Positions 12,573 through 24,381 of a stretch of 64,000 bases of DNA are shown here, piece after piece; positions within the stretch are counted from its first letter, which is position 1, and the number at the start of each line of letters is the position of its first letter. The position numbers and the translations under genes are program-made. The stretch covers positions 26,762-90,761 of the forward strand of contig NW_027196451.1 in the NCBI RefSeq assembly GCF_038502225.1, in the 5' to 3' direction. The notes below the pieces were generated by a model, which saw only the letters and a list, made by a program, of their open reading frames with translations, did no database searches and was not told where the DNA came from. This DNA is from Cherax quadricarinatus. Taxonomy: Eukaryota > Arthropoda > Malacostraca > Decapoda > Parastacidae.

Positions 12573-15500
12573 GCGTAGGTGCAGTGCAGAGGTAAATGTG
12601 CGTAGGTGCAGTGCATAGGTGAATGTGCGTAGGTGCACTGCATAGGTAAATGTGCGTAGGTGCACTGCATAGGTAAATGTGCGTAGGTGCAGTGCATAGG
12701 TAAATGTGCGTAGGTGCAGTGCATAGGTAAATGTGCGTAGGTGCACTGCATAGGTAAATGTGCGTAGGTGCAGTGCAGAGGTAAATGTGCGTAGGTGCAC
12801 TGCATAGGTAAATGTGCGTAGGTGCAGTGCAGAGGTAAATGTGCGTAGGTGCACTGCATAGGTAAATGTGCGTAGGTACAGTGCAGAGGTAAATGTGCGT
12901 AGGTGCACTGCATAGGTAAATGTGCGTAGGTGCAGTGCAGAGGTAAATGTGCGTAGGTGCACTGCATAGGTAAATGTGCGTAGGTGCAGTGCAGAGGTAA
13001 TTGTGCGTAGGTGCAGTGCATAGGTAAATGTGCGTAGGTGCACTGCATAGGTAAATGTGCGTAGGTGCACTGCATAGGTAAATGTGCGTAGGTGCAGTGC
13101 ATAGGTAAATGTGCGTAGGTGCAGTGCATAGGTAAATGTGCGTAGGTGCACTGCATAGGTAAATGTGCGTAGGTGCAGTGCAGAGGTAAATGTGCGTAGG
13201 TGCACTGCATAGGTAAATGTGCGTAGGTGCAGTGCAGAGGTAAATGTGCGTAGGTGCACTGCATAGGTAAATGTGCGTAGGTGCAGTGCAGAGGTAAATG
13301 TGCGTAGGTGCACTGCATAGGTAAATGTGCGTAGGTGCAGTGCAGAGGTAAATGTGCGTAGGTGCACTGCATAGGTAAATGTGCGTAGGTGCAGTGCATA
13401 GGTAAATGTGCGTAGGTGCAGTGCAGAGGTAAATGTGCGTAGGTGCAGTGCATAGGTAAATGTGCGTAGGTGCAGTGCAGAGGTAAATGTGCGTAGGTGC
13501 AGTGCAGAGGTAAATGTGCGTAGGTGCAGTGCATAGGTAAATGTGCGTAGGTGCAGTGCATAGGTAAATGTGCGTAGGTGCAGTGCATAGGTAAATGTGC
13601 GTAGGTGCACTGCATAGGTAAATGTGCGTAGGTGCAGTGCAGAGGTAAATGTGCGTAGGTGCACTGCATAGGTAAATGTGCGTAGGTGCAGTGCAGAGGT
13701 AAATGTGCGTACGTGCACTGCATAGGTAAATGTGCGTAGGTGCAGTGCAGAGGTAAATGTGCGTAGGTGCACTGCATAGGTAAATGTGCGTAGGTGCAGT
13801 GCAGAGGTAAATGTGCGTAGGTGCACTGCATAGGTAAATGTGCGTAGGTGCAGTGCATAGGTAAATGTGCGTAGGTGCAGTGCAGAGGTAAATGTGCGTA
13901 GGTGCAGTGCATAGGTAAATGTGCGTAGGTGCAGTGCAGAGGTAAATGTGCGTAGGTGCAGTGCAGAGGTAAATGTGCGTAGGTGCAGTGCAGAGGTAAA
14001 TGTGCATAGGTGCAGTGCAGAGGTAAATGTGCGTAGGTGCAGTGCAGAGGAAAATGTGCGTAGGTGCAGTGCATAGGTAAATGTGCGTAGGTGCAGTGCA
14101 TAGGTAAATGTGCGTATGTGCAGTGCATAGGTAAATGTGCGTAGGTGCAGTGCATAGGTAAATGTGCGTAGGTGCAGTGCATAGGTAAATGTGCGTAGGT
14201 GCAGTGCATAGGTAAATGTGCGTAGGTGCAGTGCATAGGTAAATGTGCGTAGGTGCAGTGCATAGGTAAATGTGCGTAGGTGCAGTGCATAGGTAAATGT
14301 GCGTAGGTGCAGTGCATAGGTAAATGTGCGTAGGTGCAGTGCATAGGTAAATGTGCGTAGGTGCAGTGCATAGGTAAATGTGCGTAGGTGCAGTGCAGAG
14401 GTAAATGTGCGTAGGTGCAGTGCATATGTAAATGTGCGTAGGTGCAGTGCATAGGTAAATGTGCGTAGGTGCAGTGCAGAGGTAAATGTGCGTAGGTGCA
14501 GTGCATAGGTAAATGTGCGTAGGTGCAGTGCATAGGTAAATGTGCGTAGGTGCAGTGCATAGGTAAATGTGCGTAGGTGCAGTGCAGAGGTAAATGTGCG
14601 TAGGTGCAGTGCAGAGGTAAATGTGCGTAGGTGCAGTGCATAGGTAAATGTGCGTAGGTGCAGTGCATAGGTAAATGTGCCTAGGTGCAGTGCAGAGGTA
14701 AATGTGCGTAGGTGCAGTGAATAGGTAAATGTGCGTAGGTGCAGTGCAGAGGTAAATGTGCGTAGGTGCAGTGCATAGGTAAATGTGCGTAGGTGCAGTG
14801 CATAGGTAAATGTGCGTAGGTCCAGTGCAGAGGTAAATGTGCGTAGGTGCAGTGCATAGGTAAATGTGCGTAGGTGCAGTGCAGAGGTAAATGTGCGTAG
14901 GTGCAGTGCATAGGTAAATGTGCGTAGGTGCAGTGCATAGGTAAATGTGCGTAGGTGCAGTGCATAGGTAAATGTGCGTAGGAGCAGTGCAGAGGTAAAT
15001 GTGCGTAGGTGCAGTGCATAGGTAAATGTGCGTAGGTGCAGTGCATAGGTAAATGTGCGTAGGTGCAGTGCATAGGTAAATGTGCGTAGGAGCAGTGCAG
15101 AGGTAAATGTGCGTAGGTGCAGTGCAGAGGTAAATGTGCGTAGGTGCAGTGCAGAGGTAAATGTGCGTAGGTGCAGTGCAGAGGTAAATGTGCGTAGGTG
15201 CAGTGCAGAAGAAAATGTGCGTAGGTGCAGTGCATAGGTAAATGTGCGTAGGTGCACTGCATAGGTAAATGTGCGTAGGTGGAGTGCATAGGTAAATGTG
15301 CGTAGGTGCAGTGCATAGGTAAATGTGCGTAGGTGCAGTGCATAGGTAAATGTGCGTAGGTGCAGTGCATAGGTAAATGTGCGTAGGTGCAGTGCATATG
15401 TAAATGTGCGTAGGTGGTGATGCATCGGTAACTGTGCGTAGGTGCAGTGCATAGGTAAATGTGCGTAGGTGCAGTGCATAGGTAAATGTGCGTAGGTGCA

Positions 15501-16378
15501 GTGCATAGGTAAATGTGCGTAGGTGCAGTGCATAGGTAAATGTGCGTAGGTGCAGTGCATAGGTAAATGTGCGTAGGTGCAGTGCAGAGGTAAATGTGCG
15601 TAGGTGCAGTGCAGAGGTAAATGTGCGTAGGTGCAGTGCAGAGGTAAATGTGCGTAGGTGCAGTGCAGAGGTAAATGTGCGTAGGTGCAGTGCAGAGGTA
15701 AATGTGCGTAGGTGCAGTGCAGAGGTAAATGTGCGTAGGTGCAGTGCAGAGGAAAATGTGCGTAGGTGCAGTGCATAGGTAAATGTGCGTAGGTGCAGTG
15801 CATAGGTAAATGTGCGTAGGTGCAGTGCATAGGTAAATGTGCGTAGGTGCAGTGCATAGGTAAATGTGCGTAGGTGCAGTGCAGAGGTAAATGTGCGTAG
15901 GTGCAGTGCAGAGGTAAATGTGCGTAGGTGCAGTGCAGAGGTAAATGTGCGTAGGTGCAGTGCAGAGGTAAATGTGCGTAGGTGCAGTGCATAGGTAAAT
16001 GTGCGTAGGTGCAGTGCATAGGTAAATGTGCGTAGGTGCAGTGCATAGGTAAATGTGCGAAGGTGCAGTGCAGAGGAAAATGTGCATAGGTGCAGTGCAG
16101 AGGTAAATGTGCGTAGGTGCAGTGCAGAGGTAAATGTGCATAGGTGCAGTGCAGAGGTAAATGTGCGTAGGTGCAGTGCATAGGTAAATGTGCGTAGGTG
16201 CAGTGCATAGGTAAATGTGCGTAGGTGCAGTGCAGAGGAAAATGTGCATAGGTGCAGTGCAGAGGTAAATGTGCGTAGGTGCAGTGCAGAGGTAAATGTG
16301 CGTAGGTGCAGTGCATAGGTAAATGTGCGTAGGTGCAGTGCAGAGGAAAATGTGCGTAGGTGCAGTGCAGAGGAAAAT
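12573..16378. repeat. 27-bp minisatellite array
   Basis: About 141 tandem units. The unit contains AAATGTGCGTAGGTGCAGTG and then CATAGGT or CAGAGGT; a second variable site is CAGTGCA versus CACTGCA. In one plus-strand frame a CAGAGGT unit reads NVRRCSAEV, while CATAGGT units place a stop there. The minus strand has no stops, so frames of up to 1284 codons are open in more than one register and encode only LRTFTYALH-type repeats. Because several frames are open at once over the same DNA, this is not a gene. The NVRRCSAEV reading resembles the start of the RTE endonuclease at 56002. Confidence 0.97.
12730..13380. repeat. 54-bp dimeric higher-order repeat within the 27-bp array
   Basis: Units alternate regularly between CACTGCATAGGT and CAGTGCAGAGGT forms, giving a 54-bp period. 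The same alternation reappears at about 13610-13830. Elsewhere single variants occur in blocks. Confidence 0.85.
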
Positions 16379-16395
16379 GATTTCATTGTTTAGGT

Positions 16396-16397
<2 letters not shown>

Positions 16398-16467
<70 letters not shown>
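16398..16467. repeat. (GA)n microsatellite
   Basis: About 34 GA units, directly abutting the 5' side of the LINE that follows. Confidence 0.97.
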
Positions 16468-16468
<1 letters not shown>

Positions 16469-19400
16469 ACACTCTCACACGTCACCCACTTAGCTACTCC
16501 TATCCCAGCCCAGCAGGTGGGATTGTGCCTTATACAAGACCACAGACCTACATCCCTGCATCTGCCTCAGTACCCTACCTCTCTCAAGGGCAGGCACTTT
16601 ACATTCCCTACACACCCACCACCTCAAGCTGACCACTTCATCATGAGGAGCCAGTCTATCAGCATCCTGTCGGCCAACATTAGAGGTTTCATTACTAATG
16701 TTGGAGAGCTCACACATAGTTTTGTGAACACTCGACGTCCCGACATGATAGCTGTTGTTGAAACATTTTTGGATGACAGGACTCCAGAAAATTTTGCAAG
16801 AATTGCTGGCTACACCTCATGGATGAGAAGAGACAGGCAAGGGCAAGGAGGTGTTGCTTTGTGCTTCTCTAAAAGTGTTCATGCCCAGCACATTGATGTT
16901 GCCACCCCTACACATCTTGAAATGATGTTCTTCAAGCTCTGTATAAACACTAGTACCTCTGTACTAGCATGTGCAATGTACAGACCTCAGTGGCAACATG
17001 CAGACCCTATCAACTTCCTAATGGAAAATATTGACTCCCTTCTGCTACAACACAACTATCAACATATTATAATTGTTGGTGACCTCAACCAGCACCTTAT
17101 ACAGAGGGACTTTGATGACCTTCTTGCAGTGTTTGACATGAGAAACTTTGTTGATTTCCCTACTCATATCTCTGGCTCCTCCCTTGACCCAGTAGTGAGT
17201 GATCTGGCAGAAGGCATAGTCACTTGTCAACCCCTCGGCTACGTTGGATCCTCTGACCACAAGGCTATTTTTACGACACTTAAGATCCCAACAGAACGTG
17301 GTGAGGAGTCCACACGCACAACCTGGCTATGGGAAAGAGGTAATTGGCCAGCCCTTTGCTCTGAGCTCGCCACCACCGACTGGAATGCTCTTCTCCAAGG
17401 GGATGTTGACAACCAAGTGAAATCCTTCACTGGACACATCCTTAATCTACAACAAGAACACATTCCTCACCGGCAATATGTGACGAAGCCTACAGATCAG
17501 CCTTGGTTTGGCTTTCGTTGTAGAGAGGCTGCTACTGCTAAGTACAAAGCATGGCGAAGGTATAAGAGACATCCTACCACCTATAACAGGAACTTGCACA
17601 TGCAAGCCTGTAGGCATATGGGTGATGTTCAATAGTGGGCCATTGCTAAATGGGAGGTGGACACTAAAAGAAAGTTAGCATCAGGTAGGGTAGGCTCCAA
17701 AACCTGGTGGTCCCTGGTCAAGGACAGACAAGGTTATCTGCCTGATGAACTTATTCCACCTCTAAATCGACAGGATGGGACCACCTCTACTAGTAGTCAA
17801 GAGAAGGCAGACCTCTTTGCTGAACACTTTGCTACCAAAATGCAAGTTCCTGATCCAGCAAGGGACCCTCCTTGGCTAGCTGCAAGAACTGTGTCAAAAC
17901 TGTCAGTGGTGACAATAAGGCAGGAGGAGGTGCATTTCCTACTTAAATCGCTTGACCAAGAAAAGGCTGTGGGCCCAGACAAGTTGAGCCCAAGATTGTT
18001 GAGAAGATGTGCAGACCAGCTAGCAGCACCTCTAACTCGCATCTTTCAGCACTGCCTAGTACAGTGTAAATGGCCCTCTCTATGGAAAGAGGCAAATGTA
18101 GTCCCTGTTCACAAAAAGAAGAGCAGATCAGAAATCAGCAACTACAGACCAGTGTCACTCCTGTCAATCACTGGTTAGATCCTTGAGACAATAATCTCAA
18201 GACAAATGACAGAGTTTTTTGACTACCACTCACTACTTTGTGATCGTCAATACGGCTTCAGGAAAGGTTACTCTGCTGCTGATCTGTTGTTAAACCTCTC
18301 CACTAAGTGGCACCAGTCACTGGATGAATCCAAAGTCAGCTGTGTGGTAGCACTGGACATTGCTGGCGCTTTCGACCGGGTGTGGCACCAGGGCCTCTTA
18401 GCAAAACTTCAAGCACTGGGAATTGCAGGCTCTACGCTATGTCTCCTCAGTGATTACCTTCATGGTAGATCTCTAAGTGTAGTTCTCAATGGAACGGAAT
18501 CAGCAAGACATCCTATTGGGGCAAGTGTTCCACAAGGAAGCGTGCTGGGTCCATTGTTATGGAATGTCTACTTCAACGACCTTCTTCATCTCATCCCAGA
18601 ATCACATGCATATGCAGACGACTGTACACTGACATTCACTTATCCAAGAGAAGAAATGCCAGCTGCTCTAAGCTACATCGATCACCAGCTGAGAGCTATA
18701 TCAGCTTGGGGAAATAGATGGCAAGTAACATTTGCACCTGAGAAAACGCAAATGATGGTCGTCTCTAGGCACCATGATGGTAATGCTGGTGCAGTAGTAA
18801 GGATGAATGGGAGGATGTTGGCACCTGGAGAAGAAGTTGATATCCTTGGGGTGAAATTCGACTCCAAACTAACCATGAAGAACCATGTTGTAAATCTTGC
18901 AAACAAGGCAGCCAGGAAGCTTACAGCACTTCGCCGTATCTCCCATCTGCTTGACAGTAGGGGTTGCAAGATCCTGTACGAGGCACAAGTACGCTCGCAC
19001 CTTGAGTATGCTCCACTTTCTTGGTTTGCCTGCCCCCCCTCTCATCTGCGACTGCTTGACAGAGTAGAGAACAGAGCAAGACGTCTCATCTCTCGCCTGG
19101 ACCCATCCTGGATAGATCTGTCATTTCAGCAGAGCCTTCAACATAGGAGGGATGTGGGTGGCCTTACTGTTATGTACAAGGCCAATATTGTCAAAATACC
19201 ACACTTGGATCCACTTCGAGGACAGCGTGAAACAAGCTTTTATGCCACAAGACGGGCAGAAAGCAGCAACTTCACTCTGGCTGTACCCTTCTCCAGAACA
19301 TCACTCCATCTGAGACCATACATACCCAGGATGACTCGAGTATGGAACACATTCGTACAGCATAATGATGTCAACGAGATAAAGTCAGTTGATCAAATGA

Positions 19401-19556
19401 AAATGCTGGCCCACAGATGGCTCCAACTTCATCCTGTTTCCTACTTGTATGTCTCATAACAATAAAAATGCTTTCAAATGAGCTGATGTAGGTAACAGCT
19501 CTTACCTTGCCAATAAAGTTAGGAATCCTTAAGGAAAGAGAACCAGTGATAATGAT
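16468..19556 (+). mobile_element. Jockey/CR1-group non-LTR retrotransposon, nearly complete ORF2
   Basis: A LINE with an apurinic-type endonuclease and a reverse transcriptase in a single frame, followed by a short 3' UTR with AATAAA-like signals near 19465 and 19512. No separate ORF1 is visible upstream, where (GA)n begins at once, so the copy is probably 5'-truncated. Two in-frame stops are the only obvious lesions in about 980 codons, so it is young compared with the other LINEs here. The clade is inferred from motif style and is not certain. Confidence 0.85.
16517..19459 (+). pseudogene. Endonuclease-reverse transcriptase ORF2 with two in-frame stops
   Basis: One frame runs from 16517 to 19459, broken by TAG codons at 17633-17635 and 18176-18178. 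The N-terminal third is an apurinic-type endonuclease, with ILSANIRG, VVETFLDD, CAMYRPQ, VGDLNQH and SSDHKAIF; the final SDH motif holds the family's catalytic Asp-His pair. A linker leads to the RT, with [55 protein letters not shown] and the catalytic YADD at 18611-18622. A thumb-like tail (LEYAPLSWFACPPSHL, LLDRVENRARRLI) follows. In life such a protein nicks target DNA and copies the element's RNA at the nick. The start is uncertain because 16517 may lie inside the original frame. Confidence 0.9.
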
Positions 19557-19599
19557 AATGGTTTCCTACCAATTGATTAAAGTGGAGACAAAGTTTTAG

Positions 19600-20090
19600 T
19601 AATGAGCAACATATATTTTAAGTAAATGTGGATAAATATATATAAGACAGCAATTTGTACAAAAGGAAAAGCAAGGTGATAAGAGCATAAAAAAATTAGG
19701 TAAAGAGTGATTGGACATCGGACTTGAAAGAGTGAGTATGAAGAAAGTGAATGAGTTGGAATATTTGGGAGTGGATTTGCTGGTGGATTGGTCAGTGAAA
19801 GATGAGGAGATCGAGGGCAATGTGGTGTGAATATTATGCAGAAGCTTTGTAGTTTGAGATTAGGAGCTTTGGGGCTACTAAAAGTATTATCTAGAGGGCT
19901 GAGGAGTAGTTGACGAGGTGGGATGTACATGGAGAGAGGGTAGAACGAAATAGGGTGACTTGGAGCGTGCATAAATGGATAATGGAAGGAAGTGTGCCGG
20001 TCGTCTTATAGAAAGTTGGAGGGAGGGGAGTTAAGGAGGCTTTGTATGATAGGGGCTTGGACATCCAGCAAATGTGTGAGTTACATGATG
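19600..20090 (+). mobile_element. RTE-type LINE remnant (copy 2)
   Basis: Decayed and internally deleted copy of the RTE 3' coding region. Recognisable are AAAAAATTAGGTAAAG, the YLGVD codons (TATTTGGGAGTGGAT, about 19761) and AGGGGCTTGGACATCCAGCA near 20050, each matching 58230-58860. Many stops and deletions. It is followed directly by PLE-derived sequence. Confidence 0.75.
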
Positions 20091-21335
20091 TACATGTCCA
20101 CCGCTCGGCTACAGACTTTTCTTTTCCCGTTTATCGCAAGCCTATGCACAGTAGCGTGTATATTTATTAATTTTCTTACTGTGCTCTCTCTGTCAAGAAA
20201 ATTGTTATCATTTCTCTCTTTCTCCGTTCCCTCTGCATTTGTGACTCTCAGTTCCTGGATTCGGAAATATCCACTCTTCGTAATTCGTTTTCTCTTCCGA
20301 TTTCATAAACGCTGCCTTCTCACATGGTAACGGATTTTCTTCTCTCCCAAACTCTTTACTCTTTTGAAATCCCCTGTTCTATGTCTTCTCTGCATTTCCA
20401 GTTTTTCTAATATCAACAACTATCTCCGTTCCTTAAAGTTACTTTTCGTCAAACTAACACCTTTCGCACTAATCTAGTTCATACCTCTCTTCCTGTTATA
20501 GATGCCCCTGGTGTCTACTCTGTTTCATGGGTCTCTGGTCTTCTCCAACACTTTGGAGAGACTGGTCGCTCTCTTTCTGACAGACTCAAAGAACACAAAA
20601 GAAGTGCTAGGAATGCCAACACCAATAATGCTCTTTTCAGTCATGTTAGAGATCACAGTCGTGCTATTGACTGGCCCTCTGCTAAAACCGTCAACTCTAC
20701 TTCAAGCTTTTACACTCGCAGTCTTGTTAAAGCATTCCTTATACAGCTTTCCCTGTATGAATCTTGGTCCTGGCTTTGACTCTAGATGCCTTCCTTTCTC
20801 ATTATTCTGTCCAATGCTCCAAACTTCATAACACTCATGACTTAACCTGATCCTTTCTTCTCATTTCCTAATGTTTCCTTTTTCTGCCTGTTGTATCCTG
20901 TTAGTTACCCCCCTCCCCACCCAACCTCTGCGTTTGGTCCTACCCCTTGTGTGCCTTTAGCTCTTCTGCGGTGCTCCTTTTCTTGTCCTTAGACTGACCC
21001 CACTTACACTTCTACTTAGTCTTCTCCTCCCGTTCGTCCACAATAGTAATAACTGTTACTTTGGCCCCCTTCACCCTTCACGCATCTTTTTTCTCTCTTT
21101 TGCCAATAAGTTACTCTCCCTACTTTCTACTACTATTTGTTTTACTACTACTTCCACTACCTACCTACCACTACCAGTATTTCCTCCTCGCCCTCTCTTG
21201 CTCACATCTCTTTTCCCGATCGTCAATACATATTGGCCTTCTCACACTTTTCAACAAGTTTGACTTTGTAAATGGTCCAAGTCAGACAGAAACGTTGTCC
21301 TAAGCTCCTCTTTCCTATGTACGAATTATTTGTGT
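20090..21335 (+). mobile_element. Penelope-like element, degenerate (PLE 1)
   Basis: The left part (20110-20335) encodes a decayed version of the region just after the PLE reverse transcriptase core, including YRKPMHSS and, after frameshifts, SLSRKLLSFLS. A GIY-YIG domain follows at 20504-20779, then a pyrimidine-rich 3' UTR. Near 21262-21300 a decayed hammerhead-like hairpin ends in GAAACGTTG. The order RT tail, GIY-YIG, ribozyme-bearing terminus is the known architecture of this class. The 5' two thirds of the polymerase are missing. Confidence 0.8.
20413..20779 (+). pseudogene. PLE GIY-YIG endonuclease domain
   Basis: An open stretch ends at TGA 20777-20779. It reads GVYSV near the GIY position, then HFGETGRSLSDRLKEHKR, in which YFGETGRS-type sequence is the YIG-side motif and the Arg and His/Lys pattern is conserved. 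NNALFSHVRDHSRAIDW completes the domain. In PLEs this nuclease is fused C-terminally to the reverse transcriptase and is thought to make the target nick. The GIY Ile is Val and the Tyr before the second Gly is Phe here. Upstream polymerase sequence is in other frames, so the gene is dead. Confidence 0.8.
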
Positions 21336-21356
21336 ATTTTTTTTTTCATATAATTT

Positions 21357-21399
21357 ATCTGTTGAAGAGGACCTCAGCAGGAGGTCGAAATACACAGAT
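21357..21399 (+). ncRNA. Hammerhead ribozyme motif (type I, degenerate)
   Basis: Stem I is ATCTG/CAGAT (5 bp, 21357-21361 with 21395-21399). The first conserved box reads TTGAAGA (consensus CTGANGA, first base changed). Stem II is GACCTC/GAGGTC, a perfect 6 bp with a 5-nt loop, followed by GAAA. The stem III region AUACA is one base off a palindromic form. One extra G lies between the first box and stem II. Self-cleavage is inferred from the fold only. Confidence 0.65.
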
Positions 21400-21472
21400 C
21401 AATATATATTGATCAAATTAACATCATTTACAAACAGGAACACTTCTGAGGCTATTCCTTCCAACATGTCAT

Positions 21473-22762
21473 TCACATACACCAAAAAACTGCACCGGTT
21501 CTAGGACTGGCCCCTGTGGATCCCCGCTCATGTCTTCCCGACAGGTATTCCCTGATCCATTGCAGTGCCTTCCCTGTTATACCTGTCTGTTCTTCCGGCT
21601 TACGGAACTGTGTCCAAAGCCTTCTTACAATCCTAGAAAACGCAATCTCTACATGAATGGTACATAATACCGACAAGTTAAAAAATTTAGACATGTGTAA
21701 CATCTGGGTATCTCAGATGTTGCACATGTGTCTAAATTTTTCAAAACGAAATCTAACCACTCCTCTCTCACTTGTCTTACTGCTGTCACCCTGTCATAGA
21801 ACTCCAGTAGCCTTATAAGAGGATTTCCCATCCCTGAAACCGTGCTGGTTGTGGTTGATAAGCTCATTCTTTTCTAGGTGCTCCACCACTTTTCTGATAA
21901 TTTTCTCCATAGATATTGAATACTATACTTGTTAGTGACACTGGTCTGTAGTTTCGTGCTTCGTGTCTCGCCCATTTTAAAAAATTGGAGCTACATTTGC
22001 TGTCTTCCATACCTCAGGTAGTCACCCTGTTTCGATAAATTTGCTCAAGATTATTGTTAGTGGCACACATAGTGCCTCTGCTCTCTCTCTCAGGGCCAAT
22101 GGAGAGATGTTATCCAGCCCCATCGCCTTTGAGGTATCTAGCTGACGTAGCAGCCTCTTCACTTCTTCCTCAGTTGTATGTATTGTGTCCAACACTTGGT
22201 GGTGTACCCCACCTTTCCCTCTTTCTGAAGTCCCTTCTGTCTCCTCTGTGAACACTTCATTGAATCTCATGTTGAGCTCCTCACATACTTCTTAGTCGTT
22301 TCTTGTGATCTTCCCTTCTTCCTTCTTCAGTCTGATTACCTGGTTCTTGACTGTTGTGTTCCTCCTGATGTGGCTGTACAACAGCTTCGGGTCAGATTTG
22401 GCTATCACTGCTATGTCATTTTCGTATTGTCGTTGGGCCTCTCTTCTTACCTGTGTATATTCATTTCTGGCTCTACGACTGCTATCCTTATTCTCCATTT
22501 TCTACCACACTTGGTTTTGTTCTCTACAGCTTTGTGTAAACCAAGGGCTCATTCTGGCCTTCTCGTTATTTATGTTACCCTTGGGTACAAACCTCTCCTC
22601 AGTTTCCTTGCATATTGTCATGTATTCTATCATCTTATTTACTGACTTCCGTGCCATTGCTCTATCCCACTGAACCTCGTGCAGGAAATTATTCATACCT
22701 CTGTAGTCCCTGTTCTTGTAGTTTGGCTTCGTTTGTCTTGCTTTTCTTATTTCGCACTCCAC
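21473..22762 (-). pseudogene. CR1 copy A reverse transcriptase
   Basis: Fragments in several frames, in order: a coiled linker with SRRARNEYTQVRREAQRQYE, then HTTEEEVKRLLRQLDTSKAMGLDN (the GPDN box as GLDN), then the region equivalent to SLTCIVCKVMEKIIRRRVVEH, then EWLDF/CKKAFDTVP split by the 94-bp insertion, then ALQWIREYLSGRHE. The catalytic FADD box is mutated. It is non-functional. Confidence 0.8.
21637..21754 (-). mobile_element. 94-bp inverted dimer of a PLE-type terminus with target duplication
   Basis: An insertion at 21649-21742 inside the CR1 RT. On the minus strand it reads as an inverted arm, a short loop, a forward arm ending in CACATGTCTAAATTTT, then a single-copy tail AACTTGTCGGTATTATGTAC. 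Arms of about 25 bp match the terminus found at 48661 and 49031, and the tail matches 33127-33164. Flanks AAAACGCAATCT (21637-21648) and AAAACGAAATCT (21743-21754) are a 12-bp duplication with one mismatch. Confidence 0.75.
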
Positions 22763-23465
22763 TTGTAACTATGCATTCGAAGCTCAGAACCACGTGTTCA
22801 CTGGGTCCTTCATATGTGATGTCCTCAATATTTTCACTACTCAAGGTGAATACTAGACCCAGTCTTGCTGGTTCATCCTCTCCTCTCTCTCTGGTCATGT
22901 CCCTTACGTGTTGGTACATGAGGTTTTCCGGTACCACCTCCATCATCTTAGCCCTCCACGTTTCTGGGCCCCCATGTGGCTCCAAGTTCTCCCATTCAAT
23001 TTCTTTTTGACATAAGTCACCCACAATCAGTAGCTTTGCCCTGCTAGCGTGAGCCCTACTGGCTACTTCAGCCAGTGTGTCAACCATTGCTCTGTTATTC
23101 TCATCATACTCTTGCCTGGGTCTCCTGCTGTTCTGTGGTGGGTTATACATCACTATAATTACCACCTTGGGACCTCCAGACTAAAGTGTTCCTATTATGT
23201 AGTCTCTTGCTTCTCTCCTGTCTCCTCTCTCCAGCTCCTCAAAATCCCATTGGTTTTTGATGAGCAGTGCCACTCCTCCACCCCTTCTCTTCCCTCTGTC
23301 TTTCCTTAGGATCTGAAATCCCAGTGGAAAGATGGCATTTGTTATTCCTGTGAGCTTGGTTTCGGTGAGAGCTATGATGTCAGGTGATGCCTCTGATTTT
23401 TTCGTGCTCTTATTCGTTATTCCATGAGCATTGGTGTAGCATACCTTCAGTTTCCTCTCCAACAC
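22689..23465 (-). pseudogene. CR1 copy A endonuclease
   Basis: Two open pieces. 23465-23181 contains LKVCYTNAHGITNK, IIALTETKLT and GGGVALLIKNQW. 23165-22689 contains VIIVMYNPPQ, the site normally GDFN-H (here VGDLCQKEIEW), and a changed SDH region (PSEHVVL). A stop at about 23180 and the altered catalytic residues mark it as dead. The same order of motifs is seen in copy C at 34700-35330. Confidence 0.8.
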
Positions 23466-23868
23466 TGTGTTCTGGGGGTCTGTGAAGGTGTGGGGTCTGG
23501 TAGTGTGCTGTGGGATTCTACAGCAAATTGTGGTGTGGGGACTGTAAATGTGGATTGTGGTTTGTGCTCTGACAGAGTGTTTGGTTGTCCTCTGAGGACT
23601 CTGTCCTTGTCTCTCTTCCTATCCCCTTTCGTTTCTGAGTCTTGTCCCTCACCTGCTGTCATTCTGTTCTTGTTCTCTCGAGGCCTAGGAACAGCCATGG
23701 CTTCTCTTGCAGGATCCTGTTCCGTACTGTTTCTGTCCTGAAAATCTGTTTCACCAGCCGATTTCTCCCCTTCAAGTAACCTCCTATTCTCTGAAAATTT
23801 ACTTAGTCATATCCTCCTCACCTTTTTCTTTGATGTTTCCAATCTCCTGTTTTTCTTTCTACCGTCTT

Positions 23869-24381
23869 TCATGTGTCCTCCCTTCGCTCTCCTGAAGCCC
23901 ATGAATAAACACTGAATTCTCCCTCTCCTCCCGCCATTGCCTTTTCCTCTGTATCACTGGATCCCATTTGTACATAGCCACCGTCTCCCTTATTTTTTTC
24001 CTGTAACTCTTGGTGGCATGGCAGTGCTTCTGCATGGGACCTGTCACCTTCTCTACCTTCTTCCCTCTCACTGCTATCCTTACTCCTAACAGCTCTCCGC
24101 CTAATTCCTCGGCCTTGCATAGTGGATAGTGCCTTTGCGTAAGTCTTATCTCCTTCCTTTCCATTGGGCTCCTCGTTTAATATGGGTGTACCTGCTTCAG
24201 ATGCCATGTCTCCTCTGGGCAATAGCCCTGTAACTCGTTTCAGTACATTTACCTCATATTCTAGGGCCTGTATCCTGGCTTCTTCTGCTTCAGCTTGCGA
24301 CTCCCATTTCTTCTCTGCCTCTATTCTCTCTTCCATTTTCGCAGAAAGCTCATCTACTTTACTCTCCCACTTTTGTTCCAT
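23869..24381 (-). pseudogene. CR1 copy A ORF1 (gag-like) fragment
   Basis: A 170-codon frame, Glu/Lys/Arg-rich, beginning MEQKWESKVDELSAKMEERI, with heptad-like spacing consistent with a coiled coil over the first 50 residues. It ends with the conserved piece EFSVYSWASGERRE (copy C has SVFVYGLQE). The ORF1 protein of CR1 elements binds RNA and self-associates; here that role is inferred from position only. No zinc knuckle is seen. A further overlapping frame (24164-23859) shows a shift near 24000. Confidence 0.6.

Noticed and set aside
12462..16386. Frames of 522-1284 codons
   Set aside because: Two or more overlapping registers are open simultaneously and encode only 9-residue repeats of the 27-bp unit.
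20504..20779. Free-standing homing endonuclease
   Set aside because: The GIY-YIG domain is preceded by PLE polymerase remnants and followed by a ribozyme-bearing terminus, so it belongs to a Penelope-like element.
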